Below are positions 16,648-25,761 of a stretch of 64,000 bases of DNA, piece after piece. Positions within the stretch are counted from its first letter, which is position 1; each line of letters begins with the position of its first letter. Below the pieces are notes generated by a model. The model was given only the letters and a program-made list of their open reading frames with translations, searched no databases and had not been told where the DNA came from. Source of the stretch: an uncultured Saprospiraceae bacterium (GTDB lineage: Bacteria; Bacteroidota; Bacteroidia; Chitinophagales; Saprospiraceae); contig CALLPI010000006.1 in NCBI GenBank assembly GCA_938015595.1, positions 1 to 64,000 on the forward strand. Reading direction: 5' to 3'. Made by a program: the position numbers and the translations under genes.

Positions 16648-18063
16648 ATGACTGTCATTACCATTGCTCGACAAGAGCTACGCAGCATTGTGCGGGAGCG
16701 CCGCTTCCAAGTGGCTGCGCTGGTGCTGAGCGCGCTCTTTGCACTGTCGCTATACGGCGCCTGGGATTACTACGCCTCCCTGAAACGTCAACACACCGAA
16801 GCTGCACGCATAGCACGAAACCAATGGGACAACCAAGAACCCAAGAATCCGCACAGCGCGGCGCATTACGGCACATATGTGTTCAAGCCGGTGTATCCGC
16901 TGTCCTTTTTTGACCGAGGAATAGACGCCTTTACGGGCAACACTTTATTTCTGGAGGGGCATCGGATGAACGAGGCGCAACACCGCGCCATAGCCGACCG
17001 CGGGGAGTTGGCTCGGTTGGGCGTGCTTACGCCAGCTTTTGTGTTGGGAATCTTGTTTCCGTTGTTCATAATAGTGCTGGCGTTCAACACCATAACTGGA
17101 GAGCGGGAAAACGGCAATCTGCGCCTATTGCTAGCCCAGGGCGTGCAGCCGGCTGCTTTATTTGTGGGCAAGGGACTAGGGCTGGGGCTGGCCGTGCTAA
17201 GCCTGGCGCTGCCTTTTTTGCTTGTAGGCAGCGTAGGGTTGTTACTGCCTGAGGTAGAGCAGCAACACTGGATACGCTATGGGCTGATGGCTTTGGCCTA
17301 TCTGGTGTATCTGGGCTGTTTTGTGCACCTTGCACTGATAGTATCAGCGTTGGTCAGACGAGCCAATGTAGCGCTGGTGGCCTTGCTCGGCCTTTGGATA
17401 CTAATGTGCCTGATAGCGCCCAAAGCCGCAGCCGAATATGCCGCCTGGAAGTACCCCACACCTACCCGGCAATCCTATCAAAAAGCAGTAAAAAAAGACC
17501 TCGAAGAAGGCGTGGACGGCCATGATCCCTCTGGTGAATACTCCAAAAAACTAGAACAAGAGACGCTCAAGCAATACGGTGTGAGCACGGTGGACAGCTT
17601 GCCCTTCAACTGGGATGGCTTCATCATGCAAAAAGGAGAAGAACACGAAACCTACGTCTTCCAAAAGCATAAAGACAAACTGCTGGCCATCTACCAGCAG
17701 CAGCAGGGCGTACTGGAAACTGCAGCGCTACTCTCTCCATATTTGCTGGTCAACCTCAGTTCGCAACGGCTCGCTGGCACGGATGTACACACCTACCACA
17801 ACTTTCTGGCTGCTGCCGAAAAATACCGCGTCGAGCTCATAGGCGAACTGAATAATGACCTTATGCTCAACTTTAAATACGGCGACTGGAAGGGAACACG
17901 CGACCGAGCGTTCTTCGCTTCCAACAAAAAGTTTGAGTACGAGGGGCCAGATTTGGTGCAAGCCTGGCGTGTCAGCAGGCCTTCGCTGGTATTGTTGGCA
18001 GGCTGGTATTTGCTTAGTGGTTTTATTGGCCTGCTCATTTTACAACGCATCAAACCCGTATAG
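16648..18063 (+). CDS. ABC-2 type permease with DUF3526-like region (first)
   Basis: A 471-residue inner-membrane protein. It opens with a cytoplasmic segment and a first helix (VAALVLSALFALSLYGAWDYY), then a large extracytoplasmic loop of about 100 residues. A cluster of five helices follows (about residues 130-260, including the FNTITGERENGNLRLLL cytoplasmic loop typical of ABC-2 permeases), then a second long external domain (about 270-445) and a final helix. This layout is that of DUF3526/NosY-like permeases. It is co-transcribed with the ATPase and a homologous second permease two bases downstream, so the functional unit is probably a heterodimer. The substrate is unknown. Confidence 0.82.
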   Translation: MTVITIARQELRSIVRERRFQVAALVLSALFALSLYGAWDYYASLKRQHTEAARIARNQWDNQEPKNPHSAAHYGTYVFKPVYPLSFFDRGIDAFTGNTLFLEGHRMNEAQHRAIADRGELARLGVLTPAFVLGILFPLFIIVLAFNTITGERENGNLRLLLAQGVQPAALFVGKGLGLGLAVLSLALPFLLVGSVGLLLPEVEQQHWIRYGLMALAYLVYLGCFVHLALIVSALVRRANVALVALLGLWILMCLIAPKAAAEYAAWKYPTPTRQSYQKAVKKDLEEGVDGHDPSGEYSKKLEQETLKQYGVSTVDSLPFNWDGFIMQKGEEHETYVFQKHKDKLLAIYQQQQGVLETAALLSPYLLVNLSSQRLAGTDVHTYHNFLAAAEKYRVELIGELNNDLMLNFKYGDWKGTRDRAFFASNKKFEYEGPDLVQAWRVSRPSLVLLAGWYLLSGFIGLLILQRIKPV

Positions 18064-18065
18064 CC

Positions 18066-19490
18066 ATGTTTGCTCTTCAACTGCAGTACGAGTGGAAACA
18101 CCTCCTTCGAAGCCCTGTTTCCTGGCTATTGATATTATTTTTGGGCGCTGCCATGGCTTTTGGCGCTTACAATGGCAGGAAGCACGTAACCCATCGGCAA
18201 GCAAGCATAGCAGAATTGCAACAAGCACAGGCGGAAAAATTCACAGCATTGGCCACTGAGGCCGACAGCATCATCAAGGGCCTGAAGAAGACAGACCGAT
18301 GGTGGCTTGACCCCACCAACCCCCTGGCAATAGGAGCCTTGCGGCGGGGCGGCGGCACATTGGTGCTGAAGCCTACACCCGAGCAGGCGCTGGCTACTGG
18401 CATGAGTGATCTGCAGCCGGAGGCTTTCATTTTGCGTATCGGAGAGCAACATCCGCACAACAGCAGCGACTACGACAACCCGGCGCGCCTGGCACTGGGT
18501 GCATTCGACCTGGCTTTTGTCATCGTGTACCTGCTGCCGCTGTTTGTCATTGCATTCACGTACAACCTTCTGTCAGGCGAGCGCGAGCAAGGCACCTTAG
18601 CGCTGCTTCTTTCTCAACCGGTGGAAGCACGACAGGTATTTGTATTTAAATTGGTGGCTCGCTTCGTGTGGTTGTCCCTGCTGATAGCGGTTTTGTGGTG
18701 GCCAGCAGCCGCCTGGGCGGGTATCCCTGCCTCCGTGACGGCACAAGCCTTGGGTGTGGCTTTGCTGTACAACCTATTCTGGTTTTTGCTGTCTTTGGCC
18801 ATCAACCTCACCTGGCAGCAGGGCAGCGCTTTCAACGCCTTGGCCGGCATAGGCGCCTGGCTGATGCTGGTGGTGATCATGCCGGCAGTGGTTAATATGT
18901 TGGCCGAAAAAGCACGCCCTGTGCCTTCGCGTGCAAGCTACGAAAATGATCTACGCGAACTAGATAACCAACTGGAGAAAGAACGGCCTGCCCTACTGGA
19001 CGCCTACTATGCAGCCAACCCCCAGCTGGAGCGCAAACCAGACGAAGAGAAAACCTCTCGCGATCTGTGGCTCGAAAGTTTTTATATTGGAGACATCCTG
19101 AAGGAGCGCGCGTCTCGCGTTAAGGCCGAGTATAATGAAAAGGTACAGCACCATGCCGATCTCGTCCGCCAACTCATGTTGCTTTCTCCGGCTTTGGCAG
19201 TGTATGATCGCCTCACAGCCCTGGCTGGAACCAACCGTGCCACCCAATTGGCCATACAGACTCAACTGGAGGCCAAAGAGCACAAATGGTCGGAGTGGTT
19301 TAAGTCCAGGTACATAGCCAATCAACCCCTTAGCTCGGCTGATTATCCTGTCATTCAGGCCATGGTGGCACCGCTGGAGCAAAAGCCTGCAGCCTATGAC
19401 CATAGGGGGTTGCTATGGCTGTGCGTACATCTGGTGCTGGCAGTACTGCCTATGGCGCTGCTCAGACGGCAGGCAGCAGTGTTGATTTGA
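18066..19490 (+). CDS. ABC-2 type permease with DUF3526-like region (second)
   Basis: A 474-residue paralogue of the preceding permease with the same order of parts: first helix (SWLLILFLGAAMAFGAY), an external loop, FTYNLLSGEREQGTLALLLSQPV as the cytoplasmic coupling loop near residues 160-182, a helix cluster to about 285, a long charged external domain and a last helix before the C terminus. It begins 2 bases after the first permease stop. Likely the second half of a heterodimeric ABC-2 transporter. The large external domains suggest contact with periplasmic or outer-membrane partners such as the DUF5916 protein that follows. Confidence 0.82.
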   Translation: MFALQLQYEWKHLLRSPVSWLLILFLGAAMAFGAYNGRKHVTHRQASIAELQQAQAEKFTALATEADSIIKGLKKTDRWWLDPTNPLAIGALRRGGGTLVLKPTPEQALATGMSDLQPEAFILRIGEQHPHNSSDYDNPARLALGAFDLAFVIVYLLPLFVIAFTYNLLSGEREQGTLALLLSQPVEARQVFVFKLVARFVWLSLLIAVLWWPAAAWAGIPASVTAQALGVALLYNLFWFLLSLAINLTWQQGSAFNALAGIGAWLMLVVIMPAVVNMLAEKARPVPSRASYENDLRELDNQLEKERPALLDAYYAANPQLERKPDEEKTSRDLWLESFYIGDILKERASRVKAEYNEKVQHHADLVRQLMLLSPALAVYDRLTALAGTNRATQLAIQTQLEAKEHKWSEWFKSRYIANQPLSSADYPVIQAMVAPLEQKPAAYDHRGLLWLCVHLVLAVLPMALLRRQAAVLI

Positions 19491-19517
19491 AACTCGGCTT
19501 TCTTAAACGCCAATACC

Positions 19518-21722
19518 ATGCGACATCTACTGCGCTCCTTTTTCTTGATGCTGTTGCCGTTGTGTGCGCGGAGTCAGCAATATGAAGGCAATTTTCAGCC
19601 CCCAGATACGCCTTTGGTGGTGCGCGCGATGAAAGTGGAGGGCAAAATCAACTTGGATGGAATATTAGACGAACCCGATTGGCAGAATGCCCCGCTGATC
19701 TCTGACTTTTTTCGCATCGAACCCAAGCAGGGCGGGCCATACGATTTCAAAACCGAAATGCGCGTGTTGTTTGATGACAAAAACCTCTACGTCGGGGGGG
19801 GGTGCGCCGACTCGCTGGGAAAAAAAGGCATGCGGGTACAGGATTTCCGGCGCGATTTCAGCTTCGGTGATAACGACATTTTTTTCTTCCAACTCGATCC
19901 GCAAAACCTGCGTCGGTATTGCGTTTCTTTCCAGACAACACCCCTAGGCACGCAACGAGATATCCAGGTCTTTGACGATACGACCATAGACAACGACTGG
20001 GATGCGCTTTGGGCGGTCAAAACCCGCATAAGTGATACCGGCTGGACGGCAGAGTTCAGCATTCCGTTCAAAAGCTTGAGATACGAACTGCCGCCTGAAG
20101 GGCAAACGGCCACCTGGGGCTTCTCGGCCTCCCGGCTCGCTCGGCGCACCTATGAGCAGACGGTTTTCCCGCCGGTACCGCAAACTTTCTCTCCCTACCG
20201 GATGACCTATGCCGCCCGCCTCGAAGGGCTGGAGCTGCCCAAGCCGGCCCTGAACCTGCGCATCAATCTTTATGCGCTTTACAATTATGAAAAGCGCTCG
20301 AACAGCGGCGTGTCTGTACCTGGCGCCGGAACCTCCAAATTCGGCGGCGATGCCAAGTGGGCAATCAACTCACATGCCGTACTCGACCTCACCGTGAACA
20401 CCGATTTCGCTCAGGCTGATGTGGACAGAGCCGTGAACAACCTCACCCGCTTCAACGTGTTTTTCCCGGAGCGACGACAGTTTTTCTTAGAAAATAGTGG
20501 TATCTTTCCTATTGGCAGCGGGCAAATTGCCCCTTACTTCAGCCGCAGCATCGGGCTGTCTAATAACCAGTTCAATGCCAAGCCAGTACCCATCAATGCC
20601 GGTGTGCGCTTTAACGACCGCAACGAAAACCGCACATGGTCAGGCCTTTATGTGAATCAACGGGCAACCGATACACAGGGCGCCGCAAACTTTGCCTTAG
20701 CGCGATTCCAGAAAAACTCCGGCAAGCAAAATAACATCGGCGTAATGCTCACCCACAGCTACGATGACGCGGGCAGCAATGCCGGCAGCAATCACAACAC
20801 CACCCTCACCGCCGATATATTTATGCGCCCCAATGACAACTGGACCATCTTTTTTATGGCGAGCGGCAGTAAGGATGAGTACACGGGCAGGTTCGGCCAT
20901 GCCGGGTCTTTCTTTACCGGCCTTCGGCTCATCAATTTGTACACCGGGTACGTGGGCAAATGGGTATCACCGGACTACCTACCCCGCATGGGCTTCATCT
21001 TCGGGCAAAACGTGGCCTTTCATAGCCCCGGCGGCTACTACATCTGGCGGCCCAAAAAAGAGAATTCTCTCATCCGCAGAGCCGACCCCGGCTTCTTTTT
21101 CAACTACTACCACAATGTGTCCGACGGGGGCTTCCAGCAATTGGAGTGGTTCATTTTTCCAGTTTACCAATGGTTCCGCGACAACTCCTTTTTAGAGATG
21201 TCTTTTACACCAACCTGGCAAAATATTGATTTCACTTTTGCACCACTCAATGTCATCATTTCGCAAGGCAGGTATTTTTATACCCGTTACCGCTTGCGCT
21301 ACTATTCCGACCAAAGCCGCCAACTTTCTGGCTCGCTTAGGGCGGAGTTCGGCAACTTTTACGATGGCCGCCTGCTTGCGCTGACCACCGGCGCCCGCTA
21401 CGCCCCATCGCCTTACGCTGCCTTGGTATTAGACTACGAGCTGAATCAGGCCAGCGCCTTAGGCGAAAACGCAGAAGACAAAACCGTGTATCTCTACTCT
21501 GGTGGGTTACGCCTGGCGCTCAACGCACAATTGCAGGGCACTGCTTTTTACCAGTTCAACTCCTTGGACAAAATTGGCCGCTGGAACGCCCGCCTGAGCT
21601 GGGAATATCAGCCTTTGTCTTTTCTGTTTTTGGTGTTTAACGATACGCGCAACGACTTGGGGATCAACCGGTTTAAGCAAACCGGCGCCATTGCCAAGCT
21701 CAATTGGATGAAGCAATTTTAG
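19518..21722 (+). CDS. DUF5916 outer-membrane protein with N-terminal CBM9-like domain
   Basis: A 734-residue exported protein with a signal peptide (MRHLLRSFFLMLLPLCARS). Residues about 30-215 resemble a family 9 carbohydrate-binding-like beta-sandwich (LDGILDEPDWQ at its start, TGWTAEFSIPFKSLRY near its end). The rest is DUF5916, rich in alternating aromatic strands and ending in an aromatic-rich strand, consistent with a beta barrel. The family's function is not established, although NTDFAQADVD and FFPERRQFFLEN are typical motifs. It follows the second permease by 27 bases and probably belongs to the same operon. A run of nine G at 19794-19802 encodes Gly-Gly-Gly in the first domain. Confidence 0.85.
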   Translation: MRHLLRSFFLMLLPLCARSQQYEGNFQPPDTPLVVRAMKVEGKINLDGILDEPDWQNAPLISDFFRIEPKQGGPYDFKTEMRVLFDDKNLYVGGGCADSLGKKGMRVQDFRRDFSFGDNDIFFFQLDPQNLRRYCVSFQTTPLGTQRDIQVFDDTTIDNDWDALWAVKTRISDTGWTAEFSIPFKSLRYELPPEGQTATWGFSASRLARRTYEQTVFPPVPQTFSPYRMTYAARLEGLELPKPALNLRINLYALYNYEKRSNSGVSVPGAGTSKFGGDAKWAINSHAVLDLTVNTDFAQADVDRAVNNLTRFNVFFPERRQFFLENSGIFPIGSGQIAPYFSRSIGLSNNQFNAKPVPINAGVRFNDRNENRTWSGLYVNQRATDTQGAANFALARFQKNSGKQNNIGVMLTHSYDDAGSNAGSNHNTTLTADIFMRPNDNWTIFFMASGSKDEYTGRFGHAGSFFTGLRLINLYTGYVGKWVSPDYLPRMGFIFGQNVAFHSPGGYYIWRPKKENSLIRRADPGFFFNYYHNVSDGGFQQLEWFIFPVYQWFRDNSFLEMSFTPTWQNIDFTFAPLNVIISQGRYFYTRYRLRYYSDQSRQLSGSLRAEFGNFYDGRLLALTTGARYAPSPYAALVLDYELNQASALGENAEDKTVYLYSGGLRLALNAQLQGTAFYQFNSLDKIGRWNARLSWEYQPLSFLFLVFNDTRNDLGINRFKQTGAIAKLNWMKQF

Positions 21723-21773
21723 CTCCCTGCAATCCTGAAAGATTTTCCCGTTTCCGAAGTAAAAAATAATCCT

Positions 21774-21962
21774 ATGCATTATTCAGACATCTCCAAAAAA
21801 TCAGACGTGCCCGGCATACTAGCAAGCGGGCTATGCGCCGTGCATTGCGCCATCACCCCATCGTTCTTTGCTGCCTGCCCTTATCAAGGGCGCCTCTTTG
21901 CCCCTCCTACCTTGTGTCAGCAGAGGTACCTTACCTGGCTGCCACTGGGGCTTTTTTTTTAA
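21774..21962 (+). pseudogene. Truncated MerC-like gene remnant
   Basis: A 62-residue frame whose first part, GILASGLCAVHC at residues 14-25, aligns position for position with GILASGACALHC of the intact MerC protein at 42105, including Cys21, His24 and Cys25. After about residue 35 the similarity and hydrophobic helices expected of a 130-residue MerC protein vanish, and the frame ends after a run of nine T. The other frames downstream do not restore membrane helices. I read it as a decayed last gene of the ABC/DUF5916 operon, 51 bases after its stop. A short functional peptide cannot be excluded. Confidence 0.55.
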
Positions 21963-22078
21963 CCGAGCGCAACTGAACGGCTGCCTGTCTTTTCGCTGGC
22001 CCGAACTCTTGGCTACCAGCTTTGAGCGATCTCTCATTTTGCAACCCTTGGCATGCGCTGCGAGCCACAGAAACAGGG

Positions 22079-22086
22079 TAACTTTG
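22079..22086 (+). promoter_or_regulatory. -7 element upstream of the thioesterase gene
   Basis: TAACTTTG, a perfect TAnnTTTG, lies 29 bases before ATG 22116. No clear TTG is found at the expected -33 distance. Confidence 0.42.
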
Positions 22087-22115
22087 CCGATCGTATCTGA
22101 AATGCTGACGATAAC

Positions 22116-22526
22116 ATGCTGGTACATGAATATCAAAAACGAGTGCGCTATGGCGAAACCGACCAGATGGGCTATTTGTACTACGGCCACTATGCGCAAT
22201 ACTACGAGATAGGCCGGGTGGAAATGCTGCGCTCCTGTGGGCTGACCTACCGAGAGATGGAGTTAGAGCACGGCATCATGATGCCGGTAGTGTCGTTGCA
22301 GATGCGCTTTGTACGCCCGGCTTATTACGATGAGCTACTAACCATACGTACCACCTTGCGGCGCCTGCCCGACAGGTTCATCACCTTTGAGGTGGAGATT
22401 TTCAACCCCGACGGCAAGCTCGTCAACGGCGGCAGCGTGCGCCTTTGCTTTGTAGAAAAAGCTAGTGGCCGCACCGTATCCGCGCCGGAGTTCCTGCTCG
22501 ACAAACTCCGCTCTCAGTTTGAGTAA
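22116..22526 (+). CDS. Hot-dog fold acyl-CoA thioesterase (YbgC/4HBT family)
   Basis: A 136-residue single hot-dog domain. The signature RYGETDQMGYLYYGHYAQYYEIGR near residues 11-34 contains the catalytic Asp/Glu-Tyr-Gly-H pattern of 4-hydroxybenzoyl-CoA-like thioesterases, here with TDQMGYLYYGHY. It should hydrolyse acyl-CoA thioesters in the cytoplasm; chain preference cannot be predicted. It has its own -7 element and is flanked by unrelated genes. Confidence 0.88.
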   Translation: MLVHEYQKRVRYGETDQMGYLYYGHYAQYYEIGRVEMLRSCGLTYREMELEHGIMMPVVSLQMRFVRPAYYDELLTIRTTLRRLPDRFITFEVEIFNPDGKLVNGGSVRLCFVEKASGRTVSAPEFLLDKLRSQFE

Positions 22527-22598
22527 ATGCTCCTTTTCATTAACCCTTTATTAACTAAAATTGTCGAGCCATTAACAAGGAATAGGCCGTGCGTCTCA

Positions 22599-22606
22599 TA
22601 CTTTTG
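22599..22606 (+). promoter_or_regulatory. -7 element of the DUF1573 gene
   Basis: TACTTTTG matches TAnnTTTG and lies 37 bases before ATG 22644. No convincing -33 TTG is seen. Confidence 0.42.
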
Positions 22607-22643
22607 CACCCGAAATTGTTCATCACATTAAAAATGACGCAAC

Positions 22644-23195
22644 ATGTCGAAGTTCTTCCAAATCGCTCTGTCGCTTGTATTGATGGCTGGCCTGCTCGCT
22701 GCCTGCCAAAGCGGCAATAAAGACATACGCCAAGAAGCTCGCCAAAGCATTGAGGGCGTCAACAACACGGTTACGCCGCAGAATCCCAATCCCATGGATC
22801 CCGCAGCGGCTCAGTCTTCGCCTGTACCCAGCGGCCCCACCACTGAAATGGTGTTCACGGAAACTGAATTTGACTTCGGCACCGTGAAAGAGGGCGAAAA
22901 AGTAAGCCACACTTACAAGTTCAAGAATGCAGGCAAAGAGCCTCTGGTCATTTCCAACGCACAAGGCTCTTGCGGCTGCACCGTGCCTAAGTGGCCCCGC
23001 GACCCCATTGCTCCCGGCAAAACTGGCGAAATCGTAGTAGAATTTGACACCCGTGGCAAAGCTGGCGACCGCAACCAGAAGGTAACGCTGACGGCAAATA
23101 CCAATCCGCCGCAAACCTTCTTGACGCTCAAAGGCAAAGTGGAAGGCGACCCTAACGCCGTACAGGCTCAACCGCAATTACAGATCAACCAATAA
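22644..23195 (+). CDS. DUF1573 lipoprotein
   Basis: A 183-residue exported protein. A lipobox (LLAAC, Cys21) follows a hydrophobic signal, so the mature protein should be lipid-anchored. A low-complexity Pro/Ser/Ala/Thr linker (about residues 35-70) leads to an Ig-like DUF1573 domain: FDFGTVKEGEKVSHTYKFKN, then the hallmark SCGCTVP and a final strand set ending TLKGKV. The family is very common in Bacteroidota; its function is not established. It has its own -7 element and a hairpin terminator. Confidence 0.88.
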   Translation: MSKFFQIALSLVLMAGLLAACQSGNKDIRQEARQSIEGVNNTVTPQNPNPMDPAAAQSSPVPSGPTTEMVFTETEFDFGTVKEGEKVSHTYKFKNAGKEPLVISNAQGSCGCTVPKWPRDPIAPGKTGEIVVEFDTRGKAGDRNQKVTLTANTNPPQTFLTLKGKVEGDPNAVQAQPQLQINQ

Positions 23196-23236
23196 GCAGC
23201 AACTGCTGCCCGACAGTCAGGCAGAAAAAGCAAACG

Positions 23237-23271
23237 AAAGCCGCTCTGTGCACCAGGCATGGGGCGGCTTT
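23237..23271. terminator. Hairpin terminator after the DUF1573 gene
   Basis: AAAGCCGC (23237-23244) pairs perfectly with GCGGCTTT (23264-23271) around a 19-base loop, followed by GCGTTTT. It lies between the convergent DUF1573 and helicase genes. Confidence 0.65.
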
Positions 23272-23286
23272 GCGTTTTGACGTGGT

Positions 23287-25737
23287 TCAGGCTTCCACTT
23301 GCTCGGCTTGCATAGCTGCCATGACCATGCGAATTTCTCCAAAGGAAAAATCTTCGCCCAGAAGAAGGCGCACCTCCCCCAACGGCTTGCCCGGATTTTC
23401 TACTAGGCACTGCTGTATAGCAGCAACCTTAGTGGCACTCAGTATGTCGTATATCGATAATTCCTTATGCGCTATCCAGTGTGCCAGATGACCTTCGATA
23501 GTAGAAGGCACAACCCCCCTTTCCTTGGCAATATCGGTTATGCTTTTGCCAGCGCGCCACATGTCCAAGCTGATGCGCTTGGTGTCTGGCTTAGGCTCTG
23601 GGTCAGGCAGGGACAACTGCGTATCGCATAGGTCGTATTTGGTGCAGTAGCGCAGCACCATGTCCAGAATTTCATGGCCGTAGCGGCGCACCTTGCCTTC
23701 GCCCATACCTTTGACTTTTTTGAGCGCAGCAAGAGAGGTCGGCAGTAGCTCTATGATTTGTAGCAACGACTTGGTGGAGAGCACCTCGTATGCGGGCTGG
23801 TCGTTCAACTCGGCGGTATCGTCGCGCCATTTTTTGAGGCTGGCGTATAGCTCAGGATGGGCCACATTAGCCGGGGTATCAGCAGGTTTGCTCTTGGGCG
23901 TATTGGCTGCCGGGGCATTGAAGTCTATCTCCGCATCCGTCTTAGCGCGTACGTAGGCCTGTGAGCTGAATCCATTGAGGGCGGCTTTGAGGCAGGCTTT
24001 TTTGATAAATACCTCTCGCTGTGCACTTTCGAGCGCTTCTTCAGCAGCTTTGCGCACGGCCTTATTGTCGCTCAGTAGGGGAATCTGGCAGATGCCAGGC
24101 CAGAGTGTGTTTTCTATTTGCTCCAAAAACCACGAGCACGCTTTTTGAATGCGCTCCTGCAAGGCAGCATTGGCCTCGGGCATGTCGGGCTGTGCCCAAA
24201 AGGTGTTGAGCTGGGTATGAAACCTGGCGGCTACTCCAGCAATTTGCTCCTTGACCAGGCTGTACAGCGGTGCAAAAGCCTGCTGGCCACCAGAATGCAG
24301 CGAACCAGCGTGCCCCAGCAAGATGCGGTGAAGTTGCTCCATAGTGCGCTTTAGATCTTGGAAGTCAAATAGTTCCCTGATGAGACTCTGCTGATAGGCT
24401 CGCTTGCTGTGCTGGAGGTAGGCTTCGTCGGGGGTGTTTTTCTCCACCTGGGCATTGAATGCCTGCACTGTTGTGTCGGTTTTGATGCCGGCATGCCGAA
24501 TGGGGCTGCGCAATACCAAGCCTTCAAAACTCTTGCAACGGCTAAGCGCCACATACACCTGCCCGTGGGCAAAAGCCGACTGCGCGTCAATGATAGCGCG
24601 CTCGAAGGTAAGCCCTTGGCTTTTGTGAATGGTAATGGCCCAGGCTAACCGCAGCGGCAACTGCGTAAACGTACCGATGACCTCTTCCCTGACTTCTTTG
24701 GTGGCCTCGTTCAGAGTGTATCTTACGTTAGTCCATTCGGCGGGAGTCACGGCGATGTCATTTTCGTCGCCAGGGCAACGTACCACGACCACCTCCTCTT
24801 CAATGCTAATGATACGCCCCAGTTTTCCATTGTAGTAGCGCTTTTCGCGGCTGAGGTCATTGCGCAAAAACATGACTTGCGCACCTACTTTGAGAGCCAG
24901 AAGGTCGTCAGCAGGCCAGGCATGCTCGGGAAAATCGCCCTCTATTCTGGCCTTAAAGAGATGCGCGGCCCCTGGCTGTGCAGCCAGTTTCTGGATGTTG
25001 ATGTCCTGCGCAGTGGCATTGTGAGAGGTAAGGATGATGTAGGGCTGATCAGCAGGAGGCTCAAAATCTGGGAGATAACGGCTGTTGAGCAAGTCCATGA
25101 CCTGGGCGTCCACCTTGTTCTCGCGCACCTTGTTCAGGAGGTTAATGAAGGATTGGTCGCTCTGGCGATAGATGTGCCTGAGCTCAATGACTACAGGAGG
25201 TGACTGCTGCAAGGCACGGCTGCTGAAAAACCAGGGCGTAGAGTAGTATTGGCTCAGCAATTGCCACTCACTGTCTTTGACTACTGGGGGTAGCTGGTGC
25301 AGGTCTCCGATCATGAGCAACTGAATGCCGCCAAAAGGCAGGGCTCGATTCTTGTAGCGGCGCAGCACCTCGTCAATGGCGTCGAGCAGGTCGGCGCGCA
25401 CCATACTGATTTCATCAATTACCAGTAGGTCAAGGCTTTGGATAAGCCGGATCTTCTGGCGAGTAAAGCGGCGCTGTTGCGAAATGTCACGGCGGTGCTC
25501 GGGCAAAAACAAGCCAAAGGGCAGTTGAAACAACGAATGTATGGTCATGCCGCCCGCATGGATAGCCGCTATGCCGGTAGGTGCCACTATGGCCATGCGC
25601 TTGGGGGCTTCCTGCTTGAGCCGATGCAGGAAGGTGGTTTTGCCAGTACCAGCCTTGCCAGTTAGGAAGATGTGTTGGCGGGTATTCACCACATAGTCGT
25701 ATGCCAGTTCAAGCTGTGGATTGGAATGGTGTGACAT
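23287..25737 (-). CDS. PIF1-like superfamily 1B helicase with C-terminal HRDC and HTH domains
   Basis: An 816-residue DNA helicase. Walker A GKAGTGKTTF (about residues 27-36), IDEISMVRADLLDAI (motif II), GDLHQLPPV (motif III) and AITIHKSQGLTFE plus VYVALSRC (motifs V-VI) identify a PIF1/RecD2-like enzyme that unwinds 5'-ended DNA. The C-terminal part adds an HRDC-like domain (LKKVKGMGEGKVRRYGHEIL, near 690) and a helix-turn-helix of the kind found at RecQ C termini (SITDIAKERGVVPSTIEGHL, near 750). The combination is common in Bacteroidota and probably serves replication-fork or G-quadruplex maintenance (family knowledge). It is transcribed alone or with coaD upstream, 24 bases away. Confidence 0.9.
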   Translation of the reverse strand: MSHHSNPQLELAYDYVVNTRQHIFLTGKAGTGKTTFLHRLKQEAPKRMAIVAPTGIAAIHAGGMTIHSLFQLPFGLFLPEHRRDISQQRRFTRQKIRLIQSLDLLVIDEISMVRADLLDAIDEVLRRYKNRALPFGGIQLLMIGDLHQLPPVVKDSEWQLLSQYYSTPWFFSSRALQQSPPVVIELRHIYRQSDQSFINLLNKVRENKVDAQVMDLLNSRYLPDFEPPADQPYIILTSHNATAQDINIQKLAAQPGAAHLFKARIEGDFPEHAWPADDLLALKVGAQVMFLRNDLSREKRYYNGKLGRIISIEEEVVVVRCPGDENDIAVTPAEWTNVRYTLNEATKEVREEVIGTFTQLPLRLAWAITIHKSQGLTFERAIIDAQSAFAHGQVYVALSRCKSFEGLVLRSPIRHAGIKTDTTVQAFNAQVEKNTPDEAYLQHSKRAYQQSLIRELFDFQDLKRTMEQLHRILLGHAGSLHSGGQQAFAPLYSLVKEQIAGVAARFHTQLNTFWAQPDMPEANAALQERIQKACSWFLEQIENTLWPGICQIPLLSDNKAVRKAAEEALESAQREVFIKKACLKAALNGFSSQAYVRAKTDAEIDFNAPAANTPKSKPADTPANVAHPELYASLKKWRDDTAELNDQPAYEVLSTKSLLQIIELLPTSLAALKKVKGMGEGKVRRYGHEILDMVLRYCTKYDLCDTQLSLPDPEPKPDTKRISLDMWRAGKSITDIAKERGVVPSTIEGHLAHWIAHKELSIYDILSATKVAAIQQCLVENPGKPLGEVRLLLGEDFSFGEIRMVMAAMQAEQVEA

Positions 25738-25761
25738 GTGCGTTGCTCGTTACAGTTTTTA

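Noticed and set aside
17310-17330. TTTTGTGCACC resembling the palindromic repeat
   Set aside because: It lies inside the first permease gene and lacks the second arm.
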